64,000 nt of DNA. Source: Filosporella fistucella. Its lineage: Eukaryota > Ascomycota > Leotiomycetes > Helotiales. The stretch is taken from NCBI GenBank assembly GCA_030077755.1, contig JAQJZZ010000018.1:2232001-2296000 (forward strand). Reading direction: 5' to 3'. The position numbers and the translations under genes are program-made. The notes beneath the pieces were generated by a model that saw only the letters and a list, made by a program, of their open reading frames with translations, searched no databases and was not told the origin of the DNA. Below are positions 1-11,900 of this stretch, piece by piece (within the stretch, counting starts at the first letter, position 1; each line of letters starts with the position of its first letter).

Positions 1-380
1 AGCGTGGCTTTTGAAATTAGTGATGAAAGATTGAAGGAAGAGAGAATAATGTACCAATTGCTACATGTCTATACTCTCGTTTAGTCATAAATTTAAGGAT
101 TATCCATAGCAGTTCTTAGAAATTGCAAAGACTAAAGACGTTCACTCAGGAGGTTCTCTTAGTCCTTCATGACATTCACATACGACTACAAGTGGTGGTG
201 TATTAATTCTTGCTCGAGATGATCAAGCGGTCAGAGGTGATTCTGGTAAGAGTTTTCTACACACTCAAACGAGTCGACAAGGTAGAGAGCAAGTAAATGA
301 CGCAGGAATACTAGCTTAGCTCGAGAAAATTTTCTACCATTCAGTAAGCCTAGGTTACGTTGACACCTCTAGCTTCCCGC
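1..380. other. Left edge, no gene seen
   Basis: No convincing reading frame or RNA gene was seen. It lies downstream of the decayed thioesterase-like gene on the minus strand. Confidence 0.5.
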
Positions 381-1440
381 TCAGCTGGGGCACGAAGCTT
401 TGGTCTTGATTATCCCTTTTCTCCGTCGTTCTAGAAAGTTTATCTCAATTCCAAATTCCCAATTTCCAATAATCTCTCCCAGGAAATCAGATAAATCGTC
501 CACGCCATCGTCTTCGTAGATGCCATGAGTCTTGCCCGCATAAGGCTTCCATGTGACATCGAAACCTAGATCGGAAACAACATCTCGCACTGTACTGCTG
601 AAGTGAAGTGGAACTACTGTGTCGCCTACGGAGTGTGACAGAAAGACTGGTGTTTGGACCTTTGGAACTTCAGTCTTGCCCGCCGAAACCGTAGAACCGG
701 ACTTGGTGACTTCTTTCGTCTTCGTCGATTCTGGATGGGTTATTTGGGAAGGTTACGCCTCTGGAAAATCAAAGATCTTCCTCACTTGTCTTTGAACCTC
801 CGCAAATTACTACCATATTGACCAGCTAAATGGTGCAATTTTAAGTATGAAGAAGCCATACAGATATTCCAATGAATCCTCCAACGGTCAACCTCTCAGC
901 CAAAAGCAGCATCAAAGCAGTAGCACATCCCTGACCGATACTGTACCACCAATGAAAACAATTTCCTTCCTTATCTCTCGTCCCTCACTTCTGACCAATG
1001 GCTTAAGATCTATAATGCTTTCTCTCAGCCCCTCTTTCATCCGGTGCTTCCTCACCTTGATATTCCAAAGATCGAACAACTGGGAAATGATCTCTTCTCC
1101 CTGCAAAGCCTCACTAACCTGACTCTTTGCTAATTCAGCGGCGAGTTTTGATGAATCTCGTAGCCTAGAGGTAGGAAATATGCATTTGATGCCGGGGAAG
1201 AGTTGGGCGAGAGAGATGCCACCTGAAGATTTGGAGTAGAAAAATGATTGGGCGAGGTTGGATGCGTAGTCTTCACGGTCGCTATTGACATATCAGCATG
1301 GATTAAAAATATTTTAAAGGAAGGGGGAGCAGCTTGAGAGCTGCTCGTTTTCATCACTTGATGCAGATATAGGGCAGAATTGAACGTACTGGAGGAAGAT
1401 AACAATATGTGTACGATTAGCGGTTGGATGAAGATTGTGA
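381..1440 (-). pseudogene. Decayed acyl-protein thioesterase / carboxylesterase-like gene
   Basis: Pieces of the alpha/beta-hydrolase (phospholipase/carboxylesterase) family occur in the right order on the minus strand but in different frames. Going 5' to 3' they are: LAQLFPGIKCIFPTSR (about 1150-1220), QLFDLWN plus EGLRESIIDL (about 1000-1075), the nucleophile elbow region GQGCATALMLLLAERL (about 875-930), and TPVFLSHSVGDTVVP followed by WKPYAGKTHGIYEDDGVDDL (about 480-650). Between IVFIGG and GQGCAT the frame changes as if five bases were inserted. Stops follow near 845 and 750. The usual elbow GxSQG reads GxGQG, so the serine is also missing. An intron acceptor near 1288 looks intact. Family members hydrolyse acyl thioesters or lysophospholipids; this copy should be inactive. 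A multi-intron gene with unusual splicing was considered, but no splice pair restored the frame. Confidence 0.6.
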
Positions 1441-2413
1441 CACTTCTGTTGGTTGGATTCTTGACTTCAGGTGGAGGGGTAGAGGTTTCAGAACTGGAAG
1501 AATAGAGGATGGCACTGCTGCTGTCCCTTCGAGAGTTGTTGTCATCATCCGCAACATATATTTTGCTGTCAGGAACAGGGAGGCTGTTAAGCATATCCGA
1601 GAGGCATTGCTTGGTTTCCATGGTACCTTTGGGATTTAGAGACGCCATTGCGGTTGAGATGGTCGTGCTGGACGTGAATTGTGACAAAATTGTTGACTGT
1701 GCGAGCCGGCGTTGAATCTTTAGACCGGGAAATTGATCAAGATTGAACTCTCGGGGCAGACTGACTCGAACCAAAGAATTAAGTCAACTCATGAGTCACA
1801 GCTAGATTGCTTTGTACATCATTTAAGCCGCTATCTATAGTCCGATTCCAGACGCGTACACTTTCTTCAGAAAGTCGTGCTCTAGCACAACACCATCCCA
1901 CCACTTAAACAACTTGGGAACATCGAGAGCATTTTTGATTTAATACGTAGCATACAAGATTCAAAAATGGCCTAAGGTTCATCTAAATCTTGCAGAATGT
2001 TATTTGCAAGCCTCAAGCCGTTGTGGTTCCCAATTTCATTTGTGTCATCCTGTCATCCTTCTCGTCCCTATTGAACACGAAGCGAGAAGTAAAAACAAGC
2101 TGAGTCAAGTAATTTTCAAATACTTGAGATAGATTCACTCCCAGACTTACGGCAGATTAAAGAAGAAGAGCCTTAGGCTGTTGATTCAACAGCTAATTCC
2201 ACCCAAAGCCACATGACCACGCAGCTCACCCTCTCTTGAGCTGCGGCCTCATCTGCGCGCTCAAGCTCATCTCTCTCCTTTTTCTCTGTTTACTCCACCC
2301 ATAACAGAACTCCAAACTGCATTCACGTCTGCACAGGCAACTTCAATCACAGGACTTTCTTCCGCCGCAGGTTGAACATCTTCCTCTACGCTTCATCATC
2401 TCGTCTCAGCAAA
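1441..2413. other. Intergenic, probable promoter of the next gene
   Basis: No supported gene. Minus-strand frames at 1441-1774 are serine/threonine-rich and unrecognised; they could be the decayed 5' part of the thioesterase relic. The right half is pyrimidine-rich leader-like DNA before the ATG at 2414. Confidence 0.4.
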
Positions 2414-3063
2414 ATGCATCTTGAATCATGGATCTGTTGTAAGCAAGTTGGAGAAAGCACTGTAAGTATCTTGATCCAAACTTCAAGTTCTCTTCAACGA
2501 GATTGCTCCAAGTCTTACACTTACACTTCATAGTGCGGAACTACCAATCGAGGAACGGAGAGTGTTTGTGCTCGCCCAGAGTGTGGTCACGTCTTGGACC
2601 TCACTTGTATTCAATCTTGGGGTAAAGTCAAGATATCAGAACATGCTGGCGGGTACGTGAATCTTCTACACATCTCAACGGAACATCTCGTATTAGATGA
2701 TAGCTCTTCATTTCTGTGGAACTTTGCTGACTATATCTCTCGTATAACAGAGCTGCGTCGAATGAGAACACTCGCAAAGTACCCAAGATCCCGGAGTACT
2801 GGCGCTGCTGTCAAAACTACGCAGACGATTCAGAAAAGGATGTCGTTCACCAATGTACTAAGAATTTGTCTGAAGACAAGATATGCAGAAGATTCAGCTG
2901 CGGTCATGTCAGATGTGCCAAGTGCGTTGAGGTCCCTCGCCTCCGTACTATCGACATCAAGATGGAGAGAATGTTGAAGGAGGAGCATGAGAAGCGAAAA
3001 AAGACCCCTCTAGGATTGGCAAAGAATTGGATGGAGGGAGTTCGTGGAAAGATGGGATTCTAA
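2414..3063 (+). CDS. Small cysteine-rich protein with duplicated zinc-finger-like module
   Basis: Three exons (2414-2461, 2534-2652, 2751-3063) join in frame across GT-AG introns to give about 159 residues. The first exon is only 16 codons, so the start is set by splicing to a second exon that has no good ATG. Two similar modules are visible. The first runs from WICC through CARPECGHVLDLTC, the second from WRCCQ through CRRFSCGHVRCAKC. Both have the order W-x-C-C, spacer, C, then C-G-H-V and a closing cysteine. This looks like a metal-binding finger duplicated in tandem. The C-terminus is basic and lysine-rich (EKRKKTPLG). No signal peptide or membrane segment is seen, so it is probably intracellular. 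The family name is unknown to me; a role in protein or nucleic-acid binding is only inference. Confidence 0.75.
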
Positions 3064-3153
3064 AGATGATTCAGATATCCGTATCTTCCTTTGTGCTTTT
3101 TAGATGGGAAGAGAGCTCTGTCTCTGCTGTGTTGCTGAATATAAATGAAGATT

Positions 3154-4279
3154 CTAGCATCCACAGCCACTTCCTCCTATTTCTCCATCTCGTACCACTT
3201 TGACCACTTTTCCAATCGCACTTCCTATTCCTGGCTTACCTGCCCCTTGTGATTTGTCTTTCCATCCAGCAAAAGCATTAACTGCTTCATCCCAAACAGC
3301 TACTCTTCCCATCAACGCTACTCCCCCATCAAAATACCCTCTCTTCATCCTTTCATTTGCCTCTTTCCTAGCACCCGCTAAATCACCTTCATACCTATCA
3401 ACCTCTCTATCTAATTCCTTCTCCAACAAAGTTTTCAGTTCTCCACTACTAACTCTCCATCCATCCATCCAAATCTCATTTCCCTCTCCACCATCATCAG
3501 CCAAAGCAACATCTTTAATCTGATTCACAACCGCTTGCCAATTACTCACCACAATTTTTCTCTCCTCGTCCTTCCCGGGGAAAACAACAATACTAGCCCA
3601 CGCACAATCCACTCCCAAAACCCCATCACTTTTCATTCCATCCTCCAAAATAACACCAGCGTAAATAGCTTTCCATGCCATCCCGCTCTTTCTCAATAAA
3701 TCTTGTACTTCGTATCTGTTCCTATAAGGCGGTAATATCTCCCTGATCTTTGGATTGGAGGTATCAAGTCCGTATTCGGAAGGAATGAAAAGCTGTACTT
3801 TTGCGGTTGAGGCGGCTGATATCAGGTCAGGTGTAAGGTGAAGGTCAGAGCCCGTGAGAAGCGCTATGAGGGTCTTGGTGCCTTGCAGAGAGGAGACTAG
3901 GGATTCGGGAGAAAAATCTGTGATGATGTGGAAAACCGGGGAGAGATGTTCATGTTGATGATGGTGTCCGTTCGTTTGGGAGTGCTCGTGTGAGTTGGTA
4001 TGGCCATTGGAGATGGGCTGGGAGAGCGAAATGCTGGTTTCTCTTGTCAGGACCACGATTTCGAGATCTGGCCTATGGGCTAGTTTGTGGAGAATCGGAG
4101 AAAGGAGAGGATTTGTTGGAGTCTGATAGGTATTAGTTTTCTTTGTAAATGTCATCTATATCTTCATTTCATGATTTGTGATATCACGTGAGAGACCAAA
4201 AGTCGATAGACTAAAATTATACAACTAGTAACAAAAAACTTACAGCTACTACCACAATCTTAGTCCCAAATTTTGCCAT
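3154..4279 (-). CDS. NmrA-like / isoflavone-reductase-like NAD(P)-binding protein
   Basis: Exon 1 (4244-4279) encodes MAKFGTKIVVVA and is followed by a GTAAGT donor; the best acceptor leads into exon 2 (3154-4122), giving about 334 residues. The beta-strand IVVVA, then LAHRPDLEIVVLTR, and the later LFIPSEYGLD motif are typical of the NmrA/PCBER group of Rossmann-fold proteins. These bind NAD(P) and act as reductases or redox sensors. The usual glycine loop (GxxGxxG) after the first strand is replaced by TPTNPLL, so nucleotide binding may be altered, or the acceptor may be chosen wrongly. A histidine-rich insert (about residues 55-70, HEHSQTNGHHHQHEH) sits in the variable loop. The tail ends in GGSGCGC. 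Substrate unknown. Confidence 0.8.
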
Positions 4280-4998
4280 TTTTGAAGATATGTTAATAAG
4301 AGGAGAGAACGGCGTTCTGATGATGAGAACTCGAAGTCGGCTGAGCGGAAGAGGGGCAGTTTAGTCCGTAAATAGTGGCGTGTCGTTCCTCGCGTCCTGG
4401 ATTTGGTCCAACTCCTTCGCTCGGAATTTCGATTCTCTACTGTCTAGCTCTAATTTCTTTAAAAACAATCATTGCAATGAAGATGTTCGTAGTCATAGAG
4501 TCCTGAAAGCTGTAGCATAGAGTGATTTACACAAGGCCACTCTCCCAGATTCACGCACATCCTAGCACCTTCCCAACTACATTGTGCAACCATCCGACCT
4601 CCACTCTCTATCCCGAATACAGAATCTCTGACGCGATGGGTGGTAGTATAAGCGTCTGCTGTACACGCTTGTACCACCAGCTCGGAAAACCATGTTATGC
4701 CTCGTGTGTATCACCTTTCACACGCCCTCAATTCCTAGGGCGGGAAGTGGCACAGCAGACTTAGTGTTTCTTATTATGGAAAGAAGGTGTAAAGAGCCGG
4801 AAGAGGGAGATGATGCAGGCAGAAGTTTTTATAGTGATGAAATGTTTATCTTTTTGATGAGCAGGTCATGTGCGGTATACTCATATATAGCGAAAAGCGA
4901 AATGGGAATCTATGTTTCCTCCAACTCCAAAATAGTCCAGTACCAAATTAAACAAAGCGCCGTGTGACATTCCTAGCACACACCTTGAACCTTTCCTA
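4280..4998. other. Intergenic, no gene supported
   Basis: Lies between the start of the NmrA-like gene and the stop of the Zn2Cys6 gene. Short frames on both strands lack recognisable motifs. It must hold the NmrA-like promoter and the 3' end of the regulator gene. Confidence 0.5.
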
Positions 4999-7355
4999 TT
5001 ATGGGTTATAAGTATTCATGAAACCCCAGAAACTGTCATTCCCAAAATCACCTTCAAACTGCCAATGGGCTTGTCCAGCCGTAATATCTGGGTTCCATCC
5101 TTCTAGACCAGCTCCCGTGCCTATATCAATCCCCGCAGTTCCATCGACAGTACCTAGATCATTGTAGAGAAGATCATGCATAGGTTGCAGTGGAGCCATG
5201 GAGCTGAAATCGAAATTGGGTGGTAGTCCTGGATTCTGCGGCTGGAAGGAGGTGGCTGTGGAGAGAACAGGCTGAGGAGAAAATGCCCAGGTGGATGGAG
5301 TAGATGTTGTGAGGTTGGAGATAGTGGGAAGGGTGTAAGTGGGTGTTGTTGTGGCCGGTATGTTTGTTGAATTTGTGACCGCTGAGCTGAGGGTTGATGC
5401 TGAAGAAATGGACGGGTGGGAAGATGTTAGATAATTGTTAGACCCGGTATTCGAAGCTGGAGAGTTCTCAGCTTTGACGGACAAAGGAGAGGAGGCGCCT
5501 GTATGGGGATGCTTGTGTTGCGATAATGCTTTTTTGAGACGGACATATATTGCCTTTAAAACGCCTAAAGCTGCATTCGCCATAGAATTACGGGCGCTCA
5601 TCAAACGGAACCGTTCCATACCCCACTCGAAATGTTGAAGCGTATCATCGAGATCGAGGCCATTTTCGCATGGGTGTAATATGTATATAGCTGCAACTAA
5701 AACAATTGCATCGAAGGTATTGAGGACTAGATTATGCATTTTGTAGTGTACGCTATTGAGCATATTGAAAAATGTGCGTTGAGCGCGGAGGATGTCAAGA
5801 CCGGCTCTCAGCGCAGCGGTACGTGATTGTGAGTTCGTAAATATGTAAGGACGGTGGAGGGCCATTATGGTGAAGGCAGCGCCATTTTGGAAGAGAGGAC
5901 GAGCTCGAGGTAGCCAGTAACAATCAGGATTTGAATCGAAGGTTGTGTCTGGATTTTGGGCTCGGAAATATGGTGGACAGTGGAGAGATATCTGCTTGAT
6001 CATTTTGTGCATCAATTCTACCTTTGAAAAGTCGTTTTGGTTAGGATCCTCCTTCTCCAAGTTGAATATGTCCCATAGAGGAGCGGCCAACTCGGCAGTC
6101 CAGAGGAGACAAGTCAAAGGGGTTGGTGGATCGGACTCGGATCGTTCTGCTGGTGCTACCTCTCGCCGATTCTTAGGGATTGGTGCGTCGATTGGGAAAG
6201 CCGGCTTGCCGTCCCGACAGTCGATAGTCGTTGGCCTACCAAGAACAATCGCCATATGTATGTCCCATAAGGATAGAATCATCCACATTCGCCGCCGAAG
6301 CTCTTCTAGCCACAAGTTCTCCAAGACATCTTCCGGTTTCTCGTCTGATCTCCGTCGGTTGATAGTTGTGTTGTTCTTGTGCAAACCGATTTCTTGTGCA
6401 TCCCTAATGGTTTGCGACAATGAGTGCCAACTCTCCGGAATCATACCGCAATTTTTCAGATATGCACCCCGTAAAAATCCTGCTTGAACTGTGACCAAAG
6501 TGGTATTCCGCTTCCCCAGTAGAGATAAAATTGCAGTTCCCGACTCACTATAATCGCTAGCTAGATCATCGAAAGACATTGAGGCTGCGTATTTAAGTGA
6601 GTCTAAGCTTGGGTCGTAATCAATTGGTAGAAATTGTAGAGACAAGGCTAGCATCTGAAATAGTAGTGCTGGGAAGAATTGTAGATCCGGTGGTAGTTCC
6701 AGTGGACCTTTGCTCAAAGTCGAGAAAGACAGATTATGCCAATTCTTCAAATGTTCTCGGAATATTCCCTCATCCAATGGATAGTATTGGTAGTTGACTT
6801 CTCTGAAATATGTCGGTAGCAATTGTTCGATGTATGATTTCGAGGGTAGCTGTCGAATATAGCTCTTGTACTTATCCTTGAGTCCGCTGTGGTCTAATAA
6901 ATTGGACATGGTATTCGATAGGAGGGTGGGTGAGTCGGCATCGTGATTCTCAATCTTCTTGAAGATTCCCAGTGTGGTATTATTACTTCCATTTGATTTA
7001 GCATAACCAAATGCGCTGACTTGGGCTGCTTCGTTCGACTCTGCAGGTTTGATAATGTTGAATGCCCCGCTCTCCTCTGACGTACTTTCTTCCAGCAATT
7101 GTTGTTTCCTCGCAGACTCGTTTTCGTAGTGACAGAGGGATTGTTTGTTTCTTGCGATGCAATTTGAACAGGGAGATGCGCGGTCGCACTGTGAAGGTCA
7201 GCATTGGAGATAAGTAGACTCTGTCGTTGCCATTATACCTTTTGCTTGCGCCTGTGACATTCGGTACATGATATAACGATCCTTTTTCTCTTCCGTGGAG
7301 GTTTTACTAGACTCGCAGGGCTAGGTCTATGTTTTGCATCGTTTGGAGGATCCAT
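4999..7355 (-). CDS. Zn2Cys6 fungal-specific transcription factor
   Basis: Exon 1 (7239-7355) and exon 2 (4999-7188) give about 768 residues. The binuclear zinc cluster is split by the intron. CTECHRRKQK ends exon 1 and CDRASPCSNC begins exon 2, giving C30-x2-C33-x6-C40-x5-C46-x2-C49-x8-C58. A basic stretch RKRKR precedes it. The middle (about residues 150-480) is the fungal transcription factor homology region, with typical segments such as LEELRRRMWMILSLWDIHM and MALHRPYIF. The C-terminal 200 residues are rich in serine, threonine, proline and asparagine, as in activation regions. It acts in the nucleus as a DNA-binding regulator; targets are unknown. It is transcribed divergently from the histidine kinase across 1.6 kb. 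A start further downstream would lose half of the zinc cluster, so the ATG at 7355 is preferred. Confidence 0.93.
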
Positions 7356-8938
7356 CGTGAGGGGCCTTCCTGTCGCATTCGATCAAAGTGGTAGAAATGA
7401 AGAGCTTCGGTTTCGGCCAGGCTCGTATTGGTGATTAAAGGATGCAGCGCAATGTGACGCCTGTATGAAGAATTGCCCTAAATGATCATTCCCTCTGGCA
7501 TGGCATAGCATAAAATTGCAAGAATACCTCATGCAATTGTAACCAAGTTGCTGAAGAAGTGTGGTACAGGTATGTCAGACTTGAATAACGGTGTAAACGG
7601 AGATAAGTAGCAGACTCGGAGGAGACACTCGGGACGGGGTCAATGCAGAACGCAACGACGGCGATATATGACTGCACCTACTCCACCCCCGTTACCTCCA
7701 GCTCAGGGCTAAAGTTGGACATGCTTCGATGCCTTTACTTCAAGGTGTCATTGCCAAGTGTCAGGCACAATAAAAGATCTTCTAGAAGGGCCCTATTTTC
7801 ATCACAGATGACGCCGGTGCAGAATTGAAACTAGATGGCAGGAGACTGGTGCAGGGAGCTTCCGGACCCAGAGCATCTACGGAGGTACCTGACTCGGAAA
7901 AATCAAAACACAGTACTTTTGCATACTAGGTATGGTAGAGACGAAAACACTCCTCTAATTACTGTTTGAAATCCTACCTAAGGAGGATCTCTCCGGCTTC
8001 AGGTATAGCAGACGAAGTAACAATAGGCTTTGTTCGTACGGGGAGAGGGGATACTTTCCGAGCCACAACAGCAAATGGTTTCTGCTCTGCCATGAGCAAA
8101 AAGGTGGGATGATTTTGAGCCCCGATTTTCCTCTTCTAGCCAGACTTCTCTTGTTATCCACCAAATAATCTAGCACTCACTATTTCAGCTGAGGCTTGTC
8201 GGTTGTCGACTAGGAAGCCACGCCACATTGTGTGCCTTGCCAATAAAGGCACTTGATCACACGCAGAAATTGTCTTTCGATTGTGTCTCTTGAGAAAAAG
8301 GAAAGAGATTGTGACCGAGTCGACGATAATCTAATCAGAGCCAGGAACTCCAAAGCAATCCGTAAAATAAGGCTTCGGTAACCCGACACCTCGCAGGCTC
8401 TACGCCGCTTTATAATTACTTTTTTAAACTTTTGTTCCAGCAACATCCTATAATTTTCTGCTTCTTTTCCCCACCTCTATCTGAGTTCAAGGATCTTCTT
8501 CGCTTCACTTCAGTGACGTAGAAGGCGCTTTTCCCTGAAAGTGCCAAACAAACCCACCCCAACCCATCTTTCACAGTGACAACCCGCACCACCTGCTCTT
8601 CAATAGGTAAATGTCCCACCCATACAACAGCCACAACTCTCAACCTCCAAGAAAAACTTGCGGTCTCAGCCGCACGAGAAGTCTGTAACATTGTGCAGAT
8701 AATGCAGCCTCTTTCTGTAAGTATTACATGGCATTATTCACAGGCCTGGGAAGAAATCGAATTCTGCATGCTTCCCTACCCTGTCCTCTTGCACACCCTC
8801 TTCTATTTTGGTTATTCCTGGTGCTAACATTCGCTTTCGATCAGATCGCGAAATTCAACTCCATCGAAGGACCATCAATCTCAATCTATGCGCATTGGAA
8901 CACAATAAACATCCACAAAGATCTTTGGAGCAGGGGAA
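7356..8938. promoter_or_regulatory. Shared upstream region of divergent regulator and histidine kinase
   Basis: This 1.6 kb separates the starts of the Zn2Cys6 gene (minus) and the hybrid histidine kinase (plus). No supported gene lies in it. A possible 5'-leader intron for the kinase has a GTAAGT donor at 8717 and an acceptor after TTTCGATCAG at about 8844. The size suits regulatory genes with long control regions; no specific binding sites are claimed. Confidence 0.4.
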
Positions 8939-11900
8939 ATGGCGCCAATGGGGGAAACAGTGCGGCTCTCTCATGTGGAAGGAGTATCTGATAGTGCGAG
9001 AGCCAGGGAATTATACAAGTATGTCTGGGCTTCATGGATAGAAGTGTAGAACGAGACTTGGTATTTCATCCTGGGACTAATACCTTCGATCACAGGTACT
9101 ACCAGCCCAATGGACCTGTGAATACAGATGCATGTATCTCATTGCCGACCCCTCCAGAACCTGCTTCTACAGGACGGACAGTTGAATCCCCTTCAGACGA
9201 GATTGAAACAACCACAGACATCAACATCACCTCAGAAGTAACTTCCTCTAAAGTCTCTTCACCAGATACAGCTCTTACTGCATTCTGCCAATTAACGTCA
9301 TGGAGGACAGGTGCTCAGAGGGCAATGATCAGGTTTGTTATCATTTGAATGGAAACAGCTGTAAAATATGCTAACTTAGTTAGCGTCATTGATGCAGAGA
9401 CCCAATACTTTATCGCAGAGAGTACTAAGACAGTGGATTTGGTAGACAATACGAAACATGCGCCTGGAGATGACATATGGATGGGATGTGGAAGTGTGAC
9501 TAAAGCTGGACGGTTATGCGAAAGGTTTGACTTATAATATCCAACGCTAAATAGCTACTAATAGTATATAAACAGAACCATTGCAGTTTCTCCGACCAAG
9601 CCTGGCGACTATCCTTGCTTCTTTGTCGACGATCTTTCTAAAGATGAGAGATTCAACACACTACCGTTCGTTACAGGTCCACCTTACTTGCGATTTTATG
9701 CTGGTGTTCCCCTGATAACAAAGCGTGGTATACCAATCGGTTCTTTGTTTGTTGTTGATGAGCGTGTTGGACATGGGATGACCACCGAAAAGATACACTT
9801 TATGGGACGAATGGCGGAGACAATAATGAGACATATGGAAATGACAAGAGAGATAGAGGAACATCGACGCGGGATGAAGATGAGTCGTGGCCTCGCATCG
9901 TTTGTAGAGGGACGAGCAGAGCTGGTTGAGGCAGACATCGATACAGAAGAGACTGAAGGCGCCCGAATCGCGGGGCAGTTTGAGACTGAGCCTAGCTTAA
10001 GTAAGGGGAAATCGAGAAAATCGAGGGCTTCGTTCGCCTCTGGAGTGGGGTCAGCTGCAAGCGTTGAACGTAAAGAGCGGGAATATTCTGCAGAGCTTGT
10101 TCGAGTCGAGGAGGCAATCCGCAAGTCGAATGCCGAAGGAAATGCTCAAGATGAACGTCCCGACCTGAAATCCCAAACAAACTCGTTTGGTGGAACCAGC
10201 ATTACTATGAGCACCAGCTCATCTCCAAATGTTCCGGACAAAGCTTCGACTCCAGGAGATGACCTGTCAGAAACCACGTCGATGAAAATGCTCCTCTCTC
10301 GGGCTGCTAATTTAATACGTGAGGCTTTTGAAGTCGACGGAGGTGTTGTGTTTTACGACGCCCAGACGGGGTTTAGTAGCGATTCGAGCCTAACGAGACA
10401 GCCAGAGGAGCCTCCTTCACAGGAAGAAAACTCAGAAAGCATGCAAGAAAGCCACGAGAGTCCTGAGAGCCATATCAGCAGTGATGAAGGTGTGGAGACG
10501 AATGAAGTAAAGTTTGAGGACGACAATGAGGCAGATCGTACATCAAATTTCTCTCAAAGTCATCATTCCCCTGGGCTAGGCGAACCAACCTTTTCCAGAA
10601 CCACTACTCAGAGCAAGAAGACAGTCGAGATATTAGCTTTCTCTACGCCTGTAGCGGCTTCCATTCATGGAGACTACGTACCAGGACATGAAACATTCAC
10701 ACCATTCTCAGAAAAGGCTTTACAGACCCTCCTCCGTCGCTACCCACGAGGTAAGCTTTGGACGTTCGACGCAGATGGATCAGCTGCATCTTCTTCATCA
10801 GAAGATGAAGCATTTTCTTTTAATGGACCAAAAACTGCCCTACAACAAAGCGATCGAGACAGACGAGAGAGACGCCGGACCGTGAAAGCAAAATCTGATG
10901 GCAAGTTTATAGCTCGTCACTTTCCAGGGGTGCAACAATTGCTCTTTGTGCCACTTTGGGATGCCAGTCGTACTAGATGGCTCAGTGGTGGGTTTGCATG
11001 GTCAACTGAGCCAACTAGAATTCTGTCAAAGCAGAGTGAACTTGCATTCCTAACAGCATTTGGCAACTCCATCATGGCCGAGTGGTCGAGAATTGATACC
11101 GAGATTGCCGATCAGAAGAAGGGAGACTTCATTGGAAGTATATCTCACGAGCTACGATCCCCACTTCATGGAATTCTTGCTAGTGCAGAATTCCTCGAAG
11201 AAATTGCAGATGGATGGCAAAAGGGCCTTGTTGAAACTATTGATAGTTGTGGAAGAACATTGCTTGATACTATCGTAAGTATAAAGTCCATTACAATCTA
11301 CATCACGACTAACAGGTATCAGAACCACATTCTCGATTATTCCAAGATCAATCATTTCGAGAAGAATTGGAGAAAGACAAAGCGAGGTACTCGACCATTA
11401 CACACAGCTGGTAGCGACCCGCTTGCACTTCGCCAATCCGACTTACCAATGCTCAATCTCTTTCAGGACGTCGACATTTCAGTACTTTGTGAGGAGGTAG
11501 TAGAAAGTGTATTCGCTGGTCACGTTTTTCAAAATGTGACTGCGCAGAGCTTTGATATGGTCCCAGATGCTCGAGGCAGAATGTCTGATGCCAAGAAATC
11601 CATATCATCTACCGAACCTTTGATTGGACCACAGCATTCACAGCATTCAAATGTTTCGGTCATTCTCGATGTTGATGTTGAAAATTATCACTTCACAACA
11701 CAGCCGGGAGCTCTCCGGCGTTTAATCATGAACTTACTTGGCAATGCCTTGAAATATACTTCTCATGGCTACGTCCGTATCAAATTGGAGGCATCCGAGA
11801 TGGAGGATTTCCAGCATTCTGGCGCTTCATCCAGTGGTAGCGAAAATGTTCCTCGAGCACAGGTTACACTTACAGTGGCTGACACTGGAAAGGGCATATC

